DNA of 45,158 nt from Bacteroidales bacterium (GCA_016295455.1 JAEDLE010000012.1:1-45158); one strand, 5' to 3'; positions 35,510-44,689 are shown, numbered from the stretch's first letter. Numbers and translations are program-made. Notes: generated from the sequence alone by a model not told the origin.

Positions 35510-36013
35510 ATGGAAGAAAGCAGACACTGGTACGCGATGCACCTGTTCTACATAAGGCCGGCGAGCGCAGCACCGGCACTGGAAGAAGCAGGCATCGAAT
35601 ACTTCACGCCTCCGACGGTCAGCAGCCTGATCTTCCTGAGAGCCGGCAGGACGCAGATCTACAACTTCTTGACATTCACAGCCACAGGCCAGAGAGTCAA
35701 GCATATGCGCTCGAGAATCGACGGCAGCGAAATCATCGTCAAGGACGCCGACATGGACATATTCATAAGAATATGCCAAAGTTTCGGAGAGCCGGTGATC
35801 ATGACGGAGGCGCCAAAGGTCAAGCTGGGAGACAGGGTGAGGGTGAAAGAAGGCTCGCTGGCCGGCCTGGAAGGAAACGTGGTGCGGATACGCAAACAGA
35901 AACGGGTGCTGGTATGCGTCGCCGGCATCATCTGGGCGGCAACCGCGCACATACCGGCGGATATGCTGGAGGTCATCCCCGATGACTCCGGCTCAGCCAA
36001 TGAGAAAGGCTGA
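35510..36013 (+). CDS. UpxY-like NusG-family transcription antiterminator
   Basis: 167 residues. The N-terminal NGN-type domain starts HWYAMHLFYIRPASAAPAL, and the C-terminal KOW domain reads VKLGDRVRVKEGSLAGLEGN, then IPADMLEVIP. NusG paralogues of this type (UpxY in Bacteroides) bind RNA polymerase early in a capsule operon and prevent premature termination. Its place directly before rmlA and rmlB is the usual one. The start at 35510 is chosen because it gives the normal N-terminus and has an AGGAGAG purine run just upstream (35501-35507), which is rare in this phylum. No partner UpxZ-like gene is seen. Confidence 0.88.
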   Translation: MEESRHWYAMHLFYIRPASAAPALEEAGIEYFTPPTVSSLIFLRAGRTQIYNFLTFTATGQRVKHMRSRIDGSEIIVKDADMDIFIRICQSFGEPVIMTEAPKVKLGDRVRVKEGSLAGLEGNVVRIRKQKRVLVCVAGIIWAATAHIPADMLEVIPDDSGSANEKG

Positions 36014-36075
36014 CCGCCCTTCCCAACGGAACCGGCACGACACAACGGAACCGGCACAATAAGACCGACACAGAA

Positions 36076-36966
36076 ATGAAAGGAATAGTACTGGCAGGAG
36101 GTAGCGGAACGAGACTCTACCCCATCACGAAAGGCATAAGCAAGCAGCTGATGCCGATATACGACAAACCGATGGTGTACTACCCCATCAGCGTGCTGAT
36201 GCTCGCGGGCATACGGGAGATACTCATCATCTCCACCCCTGAGGACCTGCCGGGCTTCAGGAGGCTGCTGGGCGACGGCTCCGACTTCGGCGTCGAGTTC
36301 ACATATGCAGAGCAGCCGTCACCCGACGGACTCGCCCAGGCCTTCACCATAGGCGCGGACTTCATTGGCGGAGACAGCGTATGCCTGGTCCTGGGAGACA
36401 ACATATTCCACGGCGCTGGCTTCACCCCCATGCTGAAAGAAGCGGTCAGGACCGCCGAGCAGGAAAGCAAGGCAACAGTCTTCGGATACTGGGTCAGCGA
36501 CCCCGAGCGCTACGGAGTAGCCGAATTCGACAAGGCCGGCAACTGCCTGAGCATCGAGGAGAAACCGAAGGAACCCAAAAGCAACTACGCAGTCGTAGGC
36601 CTGTACTTCTACCCTAACCGCGTCGTGCAGATAGCCCGTGAAATCAAGCCATCCGCACGCGGCGAGTACGAAATCACCACCGTCAACCAGCGCTTCCTCG
36701 CCGACGGCCAGCTCAAGGTCCAGACCCTGGGCAGAGGCTTCGCCTGGCTCGACACCGGCACACACGACAGCCTCTCCGAAGCATCGACCTACGTCGAAGT
36801 GCTCGAAAAGCGGCAGGGCCTGAAAATCGCCTGCCTCGAAGACATCGCCTACCGTCAGGGCTGGATAGACAAGGAAAAACTCCGCCAACTCGCCCAGCCG
36901 ATGATACGCAACCAGTACGGCCAGTACCTGCTCAAACTGATCGAAGACAAGAATTCCGGAATATGA
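36076..36966 (+). CDS. rmlA: Glucose-1-phosphate thymidylyltransferase
   Basis: 296 residues, normal for RmlA. It makes dTDP-glucose from glucose-1-phosphate and dTTP, the first step of the dTDP-rhamnose and related deoxysugar pathways. Signatures: GIVLAGGSGTRLYPITKGIS then KQLMPIYDKPMVYYP (nucleotide and sugar-phosphate binding), LVLGDNIFHG with the metal-binding Asp, EKPKEPKSNYAVVGLYFY, and RGFAWLDTGTHDSL. It overlaps rmlB by 4 bp (ATGA), so translation is coupled. Confidence 0.97.
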   Translation: MKGIVLAGGSGTRLYPITKGISKQLMPIYDKPMVYYPISVLMLAGIREILIISTPEDLPGFRRLLGDGSDFGVEFTYAEQPSPDGLAQAFTIGADFIGGDSVCLVLGDNIFHGAGFTPMLKEAVRTAEQESKATVFGYWVSDPERYGVAEFDKAGNCLSIEEKPKEPKSNYAVVGLYFYPNRVVQIAREIKPSARGEYEITTVNQRFLADGQLKVQTLGRGFAWLDTGTHDSLSEASTYVEVLEKRQGLKIACLEDIAYRQGWIDKEKLRQLAQPMIRNQYGQYLLKLIEDKNSGI

Positions 36967-38075
36967 CAAAGCGCACCATAGCCATCACCGGTGGGGCCGG
37001 CTTCATCGGCTCGCACGTGGTCAGACTGTTCGTAAAGAAGTATCTCGACTACAGGATCATCAACATAGACAAGCTCACCTACGCAGGCAGTCTTCTGAAC
37101 CTCAAGGACATAGAGCATATGCCCAACTACCGCTTCGTCAAGATGGACATATGCGATTACGAAGGCATATACGCATTGATGAAGGAAGAAAAGGTGGACG
37201 GGATCATACACCTTGCGGCGGAAAGCCACGTGGACAGGTCCATCCGTGACCCTTTCACCTTTGCGCGGACCAACGTGATGGGCACCCTAAGCCTGCTGCA
37301 GGCAGCGAAACTCTACTGGGAAAGCCTGCCGGAAGGCTACGAAGGCAAGAGATTCTATCACATCTCTACGGACGAGGTATATGGCGCCCTGGCGATGGAC
37401 CGTCCCGAGGGCATTGAGCCGCCGTTCAGCACCAGGGCATCATCGCACAAGCGGCATCTGGCATATGGCAGCGAGTTCTTCCGCGAGGACGGGAGATACC
37501 AGCCGCACTCCCCTTACAGCGCATCCAAGGCCGCATCAGACCACTTCGTGCGCGCCTTCCACGACACCTACGGACTGCCGTCCATCGTCACCAACTGCTC
37601 CAACAACTACGGGCCGTACCAGTATCCCGAGAAACTCATCCCGCTGTTCATCAGGAACATAGTCGAGAAAAAGAGACTTCCGGTATATGGCAGGGGCGAG
37701 AACGTCAGGGACTGGCTCTATGTGGAAGACCACGCCCGGGCCATCGACACCATATTCCATAAGGGCAAGGCGGGAGAGACCTACAACATCGGCGGATTCA
37801 ACGAGTGGAAGAACATAGACCTGATAAAAGTGCTGATCGCGACGGTGGACCGTCAGCTGGGCCGAGCCGAAGGCGAAGACCTGGAACTCATCAGCTACAT
37901 CACCGACCGTCCGGGACACGACGCCCGCTATGCCATCGACTCCTCCAAACTCCAGCGCGAACTGGGCTGGGAACCGTCCCTCCAGTTCGAGGAAGGCATA
38001 GAGAAGACCGTCAGATGGTACCTGGCCAACCGTGACTGGATGGAGAAAGTGGGCTCCTGGAGCGTAGAGGGATGA
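36963..38075 (+). CDS. rmlB: dTDP-glucose 4,6-dehydratase
   Basis: 370 residues, short-chain dehydrogenase fold. NAD-binding GGAGFIGSHV at the N-terminus, HLAAESHVDRSI, the STDEVYG motif with catalytic Asp-Glu, and the YSASKAASDHFV active-site Tyr-Lys pair. It converts dTDP-glucose to dTDP-4-keto-6-deoxyglucose. Neither rmlC nor rmlD follows, so the intermediate must be processed by enzymes encoded elsewhere. The next 159 bp hold only a promoter for the following gene pair, so the polysaccharide operon appears to end here. Confidence 0.97.
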   Translation: MTKRTIAITGGAGFIGSHVVRLFVKKYLDYRIINIDKLTYAGSLLNLKDIEHMPNYRFVKMDICDYEGIYALMKEEKVDGIIHLAAESHVDRSIRDPFTFARTNVMGTLSLLQAAKLYWESLPEGYEGKRFYHISTDEVYGALAMDRPEGIEPPFSTRASSHKRHLAYGSEFFREDGRYQPHSPYSASKAASDHFVRAFHDTYGLPSIVTNCSNNYGPYQYPEKLIPLFIRNIVEKKRLPVYGRGENVRDWLYVEDHARAIDTIFHKGKAGETYNIGGFNEWKNIDLIKVLIATVDRQLGRAEGEDLELISYITDRPGHDARYAIDSSKLQRELGWEPSLQFEEGIEKTVRWYLANRDWMEKVGSWSVEG

Positions 38076-38186
38076 AACCCCTCAGCCCAGCATGGCGAGG
38101 AGTCGAGGCCACAGGAAAGAAGGCACTCACAGTGAATTACGGAAAGAGTATTGTCTGAATCTATCGCAAAAGTCGCAGGGATAATG

Positions 38187-38194
38187 TATATTTG
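38187..38194 (+). promoter_or_regulatory. -7 box for the DUF3990/DUF3791-type pair
   Basis: TATATTTG, a full match to the Bacteroidota -7 box, 40 bp before the start codon at 38235. No matching TTTG is seen at 19-21 bp spacing. Confidence 0.5.
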
Positions 38195-38234
38195 CTTACG
38201 ATGAGGTCTAAGTAATCCTCAAAGTATTGAGACT

Positions 38235-38693
38235 ATGAGAGTATTCCACGGCAGTTCAATGGAAGTCAGGCATCCTGAAATCAGAACGGGCAAGTTCACA
38301 AAGGATTTCGGGGACGGTTTCTATTGCACGAAACTGAAAAAACAGGCAAAGAGATGGGCGGAAAGAAAGGATACTCCGACCATCAGCGTCTATGAATACT
38401 CACCTGACACCCGTCTGTCCATCCTCGAGTTCAAAGGTATGACAGACGAGTGGCTGGATTTCATCGTAAACTGCAGGAAAGGTGTCCCGCACAATTGGGA
38501 CATTGTGATCGGTGCTATGGCAAACGACCAGATTTATAACTACATTGCGGATTTCATCGAAGGCGTAATAACACGGGAACAATTCTGGGCTCTGGCAAAA
38601 TTCAAATATCCTACCCACCAGATATGCTTTGCCACAGAAGCATCACTCAGATGCCTACAATTTATTGAATCTGAAAGAATTACCAAGAAATGA
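38235..38693 (+). CDS. DUF3990-family protein (predicted ADP-ribosyltransferase fold, toxin candidate)
   Basis: 152 residues. The N-terminus RVFHGSSMEVRHPEI and the following FTKDFGDGFYCTKLKKQAKR are the hallmark of DUF3990: an 'HGS' box and a 'DFGxGFYxT' box that resemble the NAD-binding His and Ser-Thr regions of ADP-ribosyltransferases. C-terminal to these are YEYSPDTRLSILEF, WDIVIGAMANDQIYNYIADF and HQICFATEASLRCLQFIE. Members of this family usually sit beside small DUF3791-type proteins, and the arrangement is thought to be toxin-antitoxin-like. The stop overlaps the next start (ATGA), so the two are translationally coupled. Confidence 0.8.
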   Translation: MRVFHGSSMEVRHPEIRTGKFTKDFGDGFYCTKLKKQAKRWAERKDTPTISVYEYSPDTRLSILEFKGMTDEWLDFIVNCRKGVPHNWDIVIGAMANDQIYNYIADFIEGVITREQFWALAKFKYPTHQICFATEASLRCLQFIESERITKK

Positions 38694-39142
38694 CAGGACG
38701 GGAACCAAAAAAGCATAATGATCTCTACTTCCTCTGTTCCCTGATCGAATACATGGCCAGAACAACAAAGAACAGGAACCGGGTCATCGTGAACGCCCTT
38801 GGAGAAGAGCGTCTGACCAAGATATACAGACTGGCAGACGTCTATCACAGTGACAACATCGCCCGCGTTGCGGACGACTTCATCAATGAATGCCAAATAG
38901 AGAACGACTGCTTTGACATCACTGACGTCAAATATTCAGTCCCAACCTACCGGGACATAGCAAAGGTCTACAAACGCCTGATAATCAAGGTCTCACAAGA
39001 CAAACCCAGGCTGTACATCAAAACCCTCATCACCGTGTACAACTCCTGGATTGCAGACAAGATAGACGATTACAACAGCAGTTTCTACTACGACTCTCCA
39101 GACTGCATATACCAATCCTATCTGGCAGGAAAAGCATTATAG
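38690..39142 (+). CDS. DUF3791-like partner of the DUF3990 protein
   Basis: 150 residues. The N-terminal part, YFLCSLIEYMARTTKNRNRV then LTKIYRLADVYHSDNIARVA, fits the DUF3791 pattern (an 'IEYxARxTKxxxxxVxxxLG...YxLADVYHxxNIxxV' helix pair). The last 60 residues (YKRLIIKVSQDKPRLYIKTL onward) extend beyond the usual short DUF3791 protein and may be a second interaction domain. The ATGA overlap with the preceding gene indicates a two-gene unit; the likely role is neutraliser or partner of the DUF3990 protein. The convergent SNF2 gene ends 6 bp later. Confidence 0.65.
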   Translation: MTGREPKKHNDLYFLCSLIEYMARTTKNRNRVIVNALGEERLTKIYRLADVYHSDNIARVADDFINECQIENDCFDITDVKYSVPTYRDIAKVYKRLIIKVSQDKPRLYIKTLITVYNSWIADKIDDYNSSFYYDSPDCIYQSYLAGKAL

Positions 39143-39148
39143 CAACCC

Positions 39149-42100
39149 CTACCCCAACATCTTGAGGAGTTCCTTGGCGGTTAGTTTGCCGCTGAGGTCA
39201 CTGCCCTCAAGCAGAGAATCGGCGAGGGAGCGTTTGGTGGCATGAAGACGGAGAATCTTCTCCTCGATGGTATGCTCTGAAATCAGGTGATACACAGTCA
39301 CTTTCTGCTCTTGGCCCATACGATAGGCACGGTCGGTCGCCTGCTGCTCGACAGCCGGATTCCACCAAGGGTCAAGATGGATGACATAATTGGCGCCGGT
39401 AAGATTCAGCCCCAGTCCGCCGGCCTTGAGGGAAATCAGGAACACCGCTTTCTCCCCATTCTGGAAAGCCTCGACCATACGCTGACGTTCGCGCAAGGGA
39501 GTGGAGCCGCTGAGATAGAAATAATCCTTGATGCCCGCGGCTTCGATCTCACGGCAGGCCATATCCAGGAAAGAAGTGAACTGGCTGAATACCAGCACCC
39601 TGTTCCCCTGCTCCACAATCTGGACCAGCTTGTCGCACATCAGGGACAGTTTGCTGGAAGGAAGGCTGATCTTCTTCTCGACAAGAGAAGCCGAACACGC
39701 CGCCTCACGCAGCTTCGTGATCATGGCAAGGGCATTGACGGTGACAACGGAAGAAGACTCGAGTTCAGCACTGGCCTCACGGCGGAGAACTTCATATACC
39801 GACATCTCCTCCTCGGAAAGGGTTACGGGAAGGATGATTTCCTCCTTGTCAGGAAGTTCCCTGGCAACCTGCTGCTTCGTACGCCTGAGAATGAAGGGCG
39901 AGACAAGCCGCTTCAGCGCCGAACGCACATTCTGGTCACCGGCAGTGACCGGAGCGATGAAATGGCTGCTGAAATGCTCGTATGAACCAAGCAGGCCAGG
40001 ATTGATGAACTGCATCAGATTCCACAGTTCCCCAAGATGATTCTGGATAGGAGTACCTGTCAGAATAATCCTGCAGTCAGACTGGAGCCTCATTGCCGCA
40101 GAAGAAGACTTCGTGTCACGGTTCTTGATTGTATGCGCCTCATCCAGGCAGACGCTTGCCCACGGACGGCCGCAGAGAGCGTCAGCCTCCGTAACCAGCA
40201 GTCCATAGGTAAGAACCAGCAGGTCGCCTTTCCCCAGAGAGGCAATCGCCCCAGACCTTTCGGCATAGGAAATCTCATTGAGCATCACCACATTGAGCCC
40301 AGGAGCAAAGCGATTCACCTCGCGTTTCCAGTTGCCGACCACAGAAGCAGGCGCAACAACCATCTGCGCACCGCAATCCTTACGGCCCAACAACACGGCG
40401 ATACTCTGCAGGGTCTTGCCCAGACCCATGTCATCGGCAAGGCAGACACCCGCACCCCAATCCGTCATCCTGAGCATCCAGCGGACGCCATCCTCCTGAT
40501 AATCACGCAAATTGGCATTAAGACCGTCAGGAATCAGCACCAACTTTCTCTCGGATTGACGAATACGCTGACGCAGAGCCGCCAAAGCCTCAGGCTCCTC
40601 GATATCCATATCGCCGCGGATGCTGTCAGCACTGACGGCATATGCCAGTTTATTGATGCGCACCTTGTTTCCATGACTCTGGGCAAGAGAATCGATACGC
40701 CTCAACTGACTCCGCAGCGAATCGCTCAGGCGCAGGAAATCATTGTCCCCCAATCTGATGTACCGTCCCTCAGTCTCCCTGACCATAGCCAGCAACTGCG
40801 ACATCGACACTATATGGTCTTCATCCAGAGGAATGCTGCCCTCGATTTCAAACCACCCTCCCACTGGATTCGCAACAGCCTTCCAGGTGGTTGTATCGGC
40901 ATCCTTGAGCCTGAAAGGTTCGCCCTCAGGCCATTCAATCGCAAAAAGTGAAGGATGGTCACTGCGTATCTCAAGCAGCTCAAGCAATTCTGTCATTGTC
41001 AGGAGTATCCCTGAAGAAGAGCTCTGCGAAAAGCCGGAGACTCCCAGACCCTCTTCCAGATGAGAGTTCAATTGCCTGAGATTTTTCTTCTCACCGGAAA
41101 GGTCACGGACGACCTCGACCCTCCTGTCCCCTGCCGAGTCGAAGAGACGAGCCTCACCCTTACCCGGAAAAACGCTCTTCGAGCCTCCCTCAAGAGGGCA
41201 GAAATGCAACACCGCACGATACAGAGGCCCTTCCGGAGAAATGCGAAGACAAAGAGCCGTCTGTCCCGTAACCTTTTCGAGTTCAGTGGCGCCGGCAATT
41301 TCGGAATGCACCTCCAGCTGCCCCCTGAGACCCTCGAACAGACGCTCAAGCATAGGCTCCGCAGCCTCGGGCACACTTCCCAGGGCCATGAGGCGTGTCA
41401 GCATATCCATAGTCTTGCGGGTGAGCCGGAAGTATGTGAGGGTATCTCCTGAGGATGTATCCAGCACCATATTCTCAAGTTCTATGCAAGCCTCAGGGAT
41501 ATTGCTGCCAAACACGATTTTCCCGTCCCGGCGGTCTGTGTACAGATAAGGAATCTCCTCCCGGACGTTCAGGACCTGCAATCCGCGACGGCTGTCTGTC
41601 ATGACCTTATCCGTACCCTTGAGATAAGGGAGAATCATTTCGATATCAGGCAGATCATCGTCATAACGCCCCGAGGCCGAAGACTCTTTCCAGGCATCGT
41701 AAACTACCCGGTCGATTTCATCCATGGCAACCTCTCCGGACAGATAACGGGATACGGAAACTTTCTTTCCCTTACCCCAGTTGCCGTTCTTCAGACGGTT
41801 CTGCTCACGTATTTCCAAAAGGCCGTAGTCATAGTAACTATCCCCGACTAGATAGACAAGCCGCGCGCCGTTTTCCGAAGGAGCCTTTCCCTTTTCAACC
41901 GAAGCGATACGGATAAGATCATCCAGTTCCAGTTCCCAGCGCTCATACACCTTTATCCGCGACAGGACGGGCTCATATGGCCATATTCCTTTCTCGCCGA
42001 TGCCGCAGGCAGACAGTTCGCACTGAAGCAGAGCATAGCCGGGGCGCAAGGCAGCATATTCATTTTCAGTCATTTCCGACTTGAAGAAAGCCAGTATGAG

Positions 42101-43198
42101 GCCTGCGACGGCCCTGCGGCAGCTCAGGAAAGACTGGTCCCCCTTCAGACAGTGTCTCAGCAGATTCTCGTTCTTGGGCTGACTGCTGGACTGCAGGAAC
42201 AGGGAGAGCGCGAAGACAGGCAGACAGATCTGGGTCTGAGGGTCATTGAAATACTTGCTTATCGTGCACAGAGTCTCGATGTCCTCAGGAGCGCGACGCC
42301 ATCCCAGCGCAATGACATAGAGCAGGAACGAAACCGTATCATAAGGAATATGCTTCCATGCCTTCTTCCCCTTGAAAACAGCAAGAGCCTTGCGGAAAGA
42401 AGCGATGGAATCATCCAGTCTGCCTTCATAGAGAGCGACGGCAGCATCGAGATAATTTGAATATGATGACTTGACCTGCGGGTTCTCCAGCGGCATCAGG
42501 GTTCCATAGGCATAGAAATGCGACAGGCAGAGATGATGCTGCAGGACTGTCCGTCCGCTTTCCCTTTCGGGGATATGGCCCAGATAATCGCGGACGAGGG
42601 CAAGGTTGTCAGGACAATTGGACTCTTCAGCTTCCACAATCAGAAGATGCAGCAGCCTGACAAGCACCTCGGGTTGAAGGTGATGGACAAGATTCTTGCC
42701 GGCCTCATCCTTCAGGCAGTGTTTCAGGACAGTATCGATGAAGTAGTTTTCCTGCTCCATGAAATCGAAATACGGCCACTCATCTGCGAATCCTTCCCGT
42801 TTCCCGAGCATCACCTGGACAGCCTCGACGAGATAACTGTTCATCTTCGGAACCGACAACTTGTCCAGAAAGAAATCCAGCCAGCCTTCGTGGCCTGATA
42901 CCAGTTCCTTGAGAATCGGGCAATACAATTCATCAGAGACCGAATACGAGTTTCCGCCGTACCAGTTGCTCTCCTTCTGAATCCTGACAAGACCCTTTTC
43001 CGCCAAGCCTTCGAGAATCTGCCTGCGGACATTCAGCGGGAACTTCCAGTCCCGGTGAACAGAGACCGGCACATAGCTCAAATGGGGCAGGCCATCCTCC
43101 CCGGCAGTGACGAGCACACACAGCAGGAAAAGTTCCTTCTCGGATATTTCCTGCCCGGATATGGTCAAGACAGCAGGGTCAGAGGGATAAGAGTTCAT
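39149..43198 (-). CDS. SNF2-family DEAD/H helicase, large N-terminal extension
   Basis: 1349 residues from the ATG at 43198. I chose this start because a matching promoter lies at 43228-43257; an upstream in-frame ATG at 43282 would precede that promoter. The C-terminal half holds the SNF2 motor: motif I DDMGLGKTLQSIAVL, motif II DEAHTIKN, motif III LTGTPIQNHLGELWNLMQF, motif IV region VLVFSQFTSFLDM, motif V GGLGLNLTGANYVIHLDPWW and motif VI QQATDRAYRMGQEQ. The N-terminal 800 residues begin with a short winged-helix-like part (about 1-75) and a long helical repeat region with no family I recognise. It is an ATP-driven DNA translocase that may remodel protein-DNA or RNA polymerase complexes; a defence role is possible given the neighbours but unproven. 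Confidence 0.92.
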   Translation of the reverse strand: MNSYPSDPAVLTISGQEISEKELFLLCVLVTAGEDGLPHLSYVPVSVHRDWKFPLNVRRQILEGLAEKGLVRIQKESNWYGGNSYSVSDELYCPILKELVSGHEGWLDFFLDKLSVPKMNSYLVEAVQVMLGKREGFADEWPYFDFMEQENYFIDTVLKHCLKDEAGKNLVHHLQPEVLVRLLHLLIVEAEESNCPDNLALVRDYLGHIPERESGRTVLQHHLCLSHFYAYGTLMPLENPQVKSSYSNYLDAAVALYEGRLDDSIASFRKALAVFKGKKAWKHIPYDTVSFLLYVIALGWRRAPEDIETLCTISKYFNDPQTQICLPVFALSLFLQSSSQPKNENLLRHCLKGDQSFLSCRRAVAGLILAFFKSEMTENEYAALRPGYALLQCELSACGIGEKGIWPYEPVLSRIKVYERWELELDDLIRIASVEKGKAPSENGARLVYLVGDSYYDYGLLEIREQNRLKNGNWGKGKKVSVSRYLSGEVAMDEIDRVVYDAWKESSASGRYDDDLPDIEMILPYLKGTDKVMTDSRRGLQVLNVREEIPYLYTDRRDGKIVFGSNIPEACIELENMVLDTSSGDTLTYFRLTRKTMDMLTRLMALGSVPEAAEPMLERLFEGLRGQLEVHSEIAGATELEKVTGQTALCLRISPEGPLYRAVLHFCPLEGGSKSVFPGKGEARLFDSAGDRRVEVVRDLSGEKKNLRQLNSHLEEGLGVSGFSQSSSSGILLTMTELLELLEIRSDHPSLFAIEWPEGEPFRLKDADTTTWKAVANPVGGWFEIEGSIPLDEDHIVSMSQLLAMVRETEGRYIRLGDNDFLRLSDSLRSQLRRIDSLAQSHGNKVRINKLAYAVSADSIRGDMDIEEPEALAALRQRIRQSERKLVLIPDGLNANLRDYQEDGVRWMLRMTDWGAGVCLADDMGLGKTLQSIAVLLGRKDCGAQMVVAPASVVGNWKREVNRFAPGLNVVMLNEISYAERSGAIASLGKGDLLVLTYGLLVTEADALCGRPWASVCLDEAHTIKNRDTKSSSAAMRLQSDCRIILTGTPIQNHLGELWNLMQFINPGLLGSYEHFSSHFIAPVTAGDQNVRSALKRLVSPFILRRTKQQVARELPDKEEIILPVTLSEEEMSVYEVLRREASAELESSSVVTVNALAMITKLREAACSASLVEKKISLPSSKLSLMCDKLVQIVEQGNRVLVFSQFTSFLDMACREIEAAGIKDYFYLSGSTPLRERQRMVEAFQNGEKAVFLISLKAGGLGLNLTGANYVIHLDPWWNPAVEQQATDRAYRMGQEQKVTVYHLISEHTIEEKILRLHATKRSLADSLLEGSDLSGKLTAKELLKMLG

Positions 43199-43227
43199 AA
43201 TCAGATTTGTTACCCAGGTCAAACAGG

Positions 43228-43257
43228 CAAATATATCAATAATTCCGTCAATACAAA
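43228..43257 (-). promoter_or_regulatory. Promoter of the SNF2 helicase gene
   Basis: On the minus strand TTTG (43257-43254), an 18-bp spacer and TATATTTG (43235-43228). Transcription would start near 43221, 23 bp before the chosen start codon. Confidence 0.7.
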
Positions 43258-43285
43258 CCTTTCTCCGACTGCCGTCCTGCAATTG

Positions 43286-43395
43286 CCCTCATTACTAATA
43301 CACTCATACAGCTATCCCGAAAAAAACGGAGCCGCGAAGCTCCGTGATAAGACGCAAGAATGGTATATTCATCACAAACGCTATTTGCGCAAGTT
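43286..43395 (-). repeat. 110-bp direct repeat, left copy, with minus-strand terminator
   Basis: Matches 44941-45050 with 10 differences in 110 bp (about 91%, counted by eye). On the minus strand it contains a strong hairpin (CGGAGC-TTCGCG-GCTCCG) followed by TTTTTTT, so it terminates the AAA/DUF4143 transcript. The remaining conserved sequence on both sides of the hairpin is more than a terminator needs. Confidence 0.85.
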
Positions 43396-43414
43396 ATATA
43401 ATTTTATATAATAA

Positions 43415-44689
43415 TCAGTTCTTTAGACATCCAATAGGAACCACATAAACCCTATCTTCACGTCTGTATGCATACGTCCCCACCCCTACTAAAACCATCA
43501 TGAACGATGGAGCCTTCATTCTCTCCGTGTCAATTTTGCCTGCAAGTTTAAGCAGTGACTCGGCACCTTCATCAATTAGTTCATCACCACCCAACTTGAT
43601 TTCTACTAATCCATATCGACCATCCCTCAAGTGTATGACAGCATCACACTCCAGGCCGTTTTTATCTCGGAAATGATAAACTTTCCCATTCAACGCTTCC
43701 GCATATACTCTCAAATCTCGAACTACCAGTGTCTCGAAAACCAGTCCAAAGGTATTCAAATCATTTACAAGATCCTGAGGGCCAATACCAAGAGCTGCTG
43801 TAGCTATTGATGGATCGGTGAAATACCGCGTATCACTCGTCCTAATCGCAGTCTTGCTCCTAAGATTTGGATTCCAAGCCTCACTATCTTCAACCACAAA
43901 AATCTCCTTCAATGCTTTGATGTATGAGGATATTGTATCTTCAGACAACGAATCAGACTCATTAGCTTCTAGGTCAGCTCGAATCGTTCCGAATGAAGCC
44001 TGGCTCCCTTGATTTCTTGCCAGAGAGCGTAATAGACGATGAACACGTACTGGATCACGCTCCACGCCATCAACCTTCGAAATATCTCGCTTCTCCACAG
44101 CCTCAATATAGTCAAATGCCTGATCCAGAGCAATCTCTCGATCCATGTCAACTGCAAGAGGCCATCCACCACGACAAGTCAAGAATGCTACCTGTTCGAT
44201 ATCCATCTTGTTTATGCCACTGACTTGATCAGGTGCGGTAAACAACTCGGTAAGAGATACCTCGCCAGTTGATTCGTGCGACTCCCAGAGACTCATAGGA
44301 CGCATCTTAATCCATCCTATACGTCCGGTCCCGGAATGAATTACTTTGCTCATATCAGCCGGGACAGAGGATCCTGTCAAAATAAACTGACCTAATGGGC
44401 CATGGTCTGATTCAAAGCGCACACTATCCCACAATTGGGGGGCAATCTGCCACTCATCAATAAGACGAGGATTCTCTCCTCGCAACAGCAACTTGGGATT
44501 CAGTGATGCCAGCTTGATGTTCTGCTCCACCATCCCTGTCTCCGACATATAGAGTATGCTCTTGGCAATCTGTTCTGCCGTCGTTGTCTTCCCACACCAC
44601 TTGGCACCTTCTATGAGCACAGCACCTTTCCCGGCTAACTTGCGCTGTAGCAGACCATCGGCTATCCTTTTCTTATATACTTTTTCCAT
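43415..44689 (-). CDS. AAA-family ATPase with DUF4143 domain
   Basis: 424 residues. N-terminal AAA_14 ATPase: Walker A IEGAKWCGKTTTAEQ (about 26-40), Walker B region PRLIDEWQIAPQLWD (about 74-88), and sensor-type FILTGSSVPAD. The C-terminal DUF4143 domain includes FETLVVRDLRVYAEA and CDAVIHLRDGRYGLVEIKLG, a PD-(D/E)xK-like arrangement (Asp then E-x-K) typical of this family. Members are abundant in Bacteroidota; the function is unsettled, with defence or toxin-like roles suggested. Base composition is visibly lower in GC than the neighbouring genes, which suggests recent transfer. It is flanked by 110-bp direct repeats and has its own operator-like promoter. Confidence 0.9.
   Translation of the reverse strand: MEKVYKKRIADGLLQRKLAGKGAVLIEGAKWCGKTTTAEQIAKSILYMSETGMVEQNIKLASLNPKLLLRGENPRLIDEWQIAPQLWDSVRFESDHGPLGQFILTGSSVPADMSKVIHSGTGRIGWIKMRPMSLWESHESTGEVSLTELFTAPDQVSGINKMDIEQVAFLTCRGGWPLAVDMDREIALDQAFDYIEAVEKRDISKVDGVERDPVRVHRLLRSLARNQGSQASFGTIRADLEANESDSLSEDTISSYIKALKEIFVVEDSEAWNPNLRSKTAIRTSDTRYFTDPSIATAALGIGPQDLVNDLNTFGLVFETLVVRDLRVYAEALNGKVYHFRDKNGLECDAVIHLRDGRYGLVEIKLGGDELIDEGAESLLKLAGKIDTERMKAPSFMMVLVGVGTYAYRREDRVYVVPIGCLKN

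Noticed and set aside
38226..38241. Possible seventh copy of the palindromic element (GAGACTATGAG before the DUF3990 gene)
   Set aside because: Only the right arm matches; the left arm and the GTGGA centre are absent.
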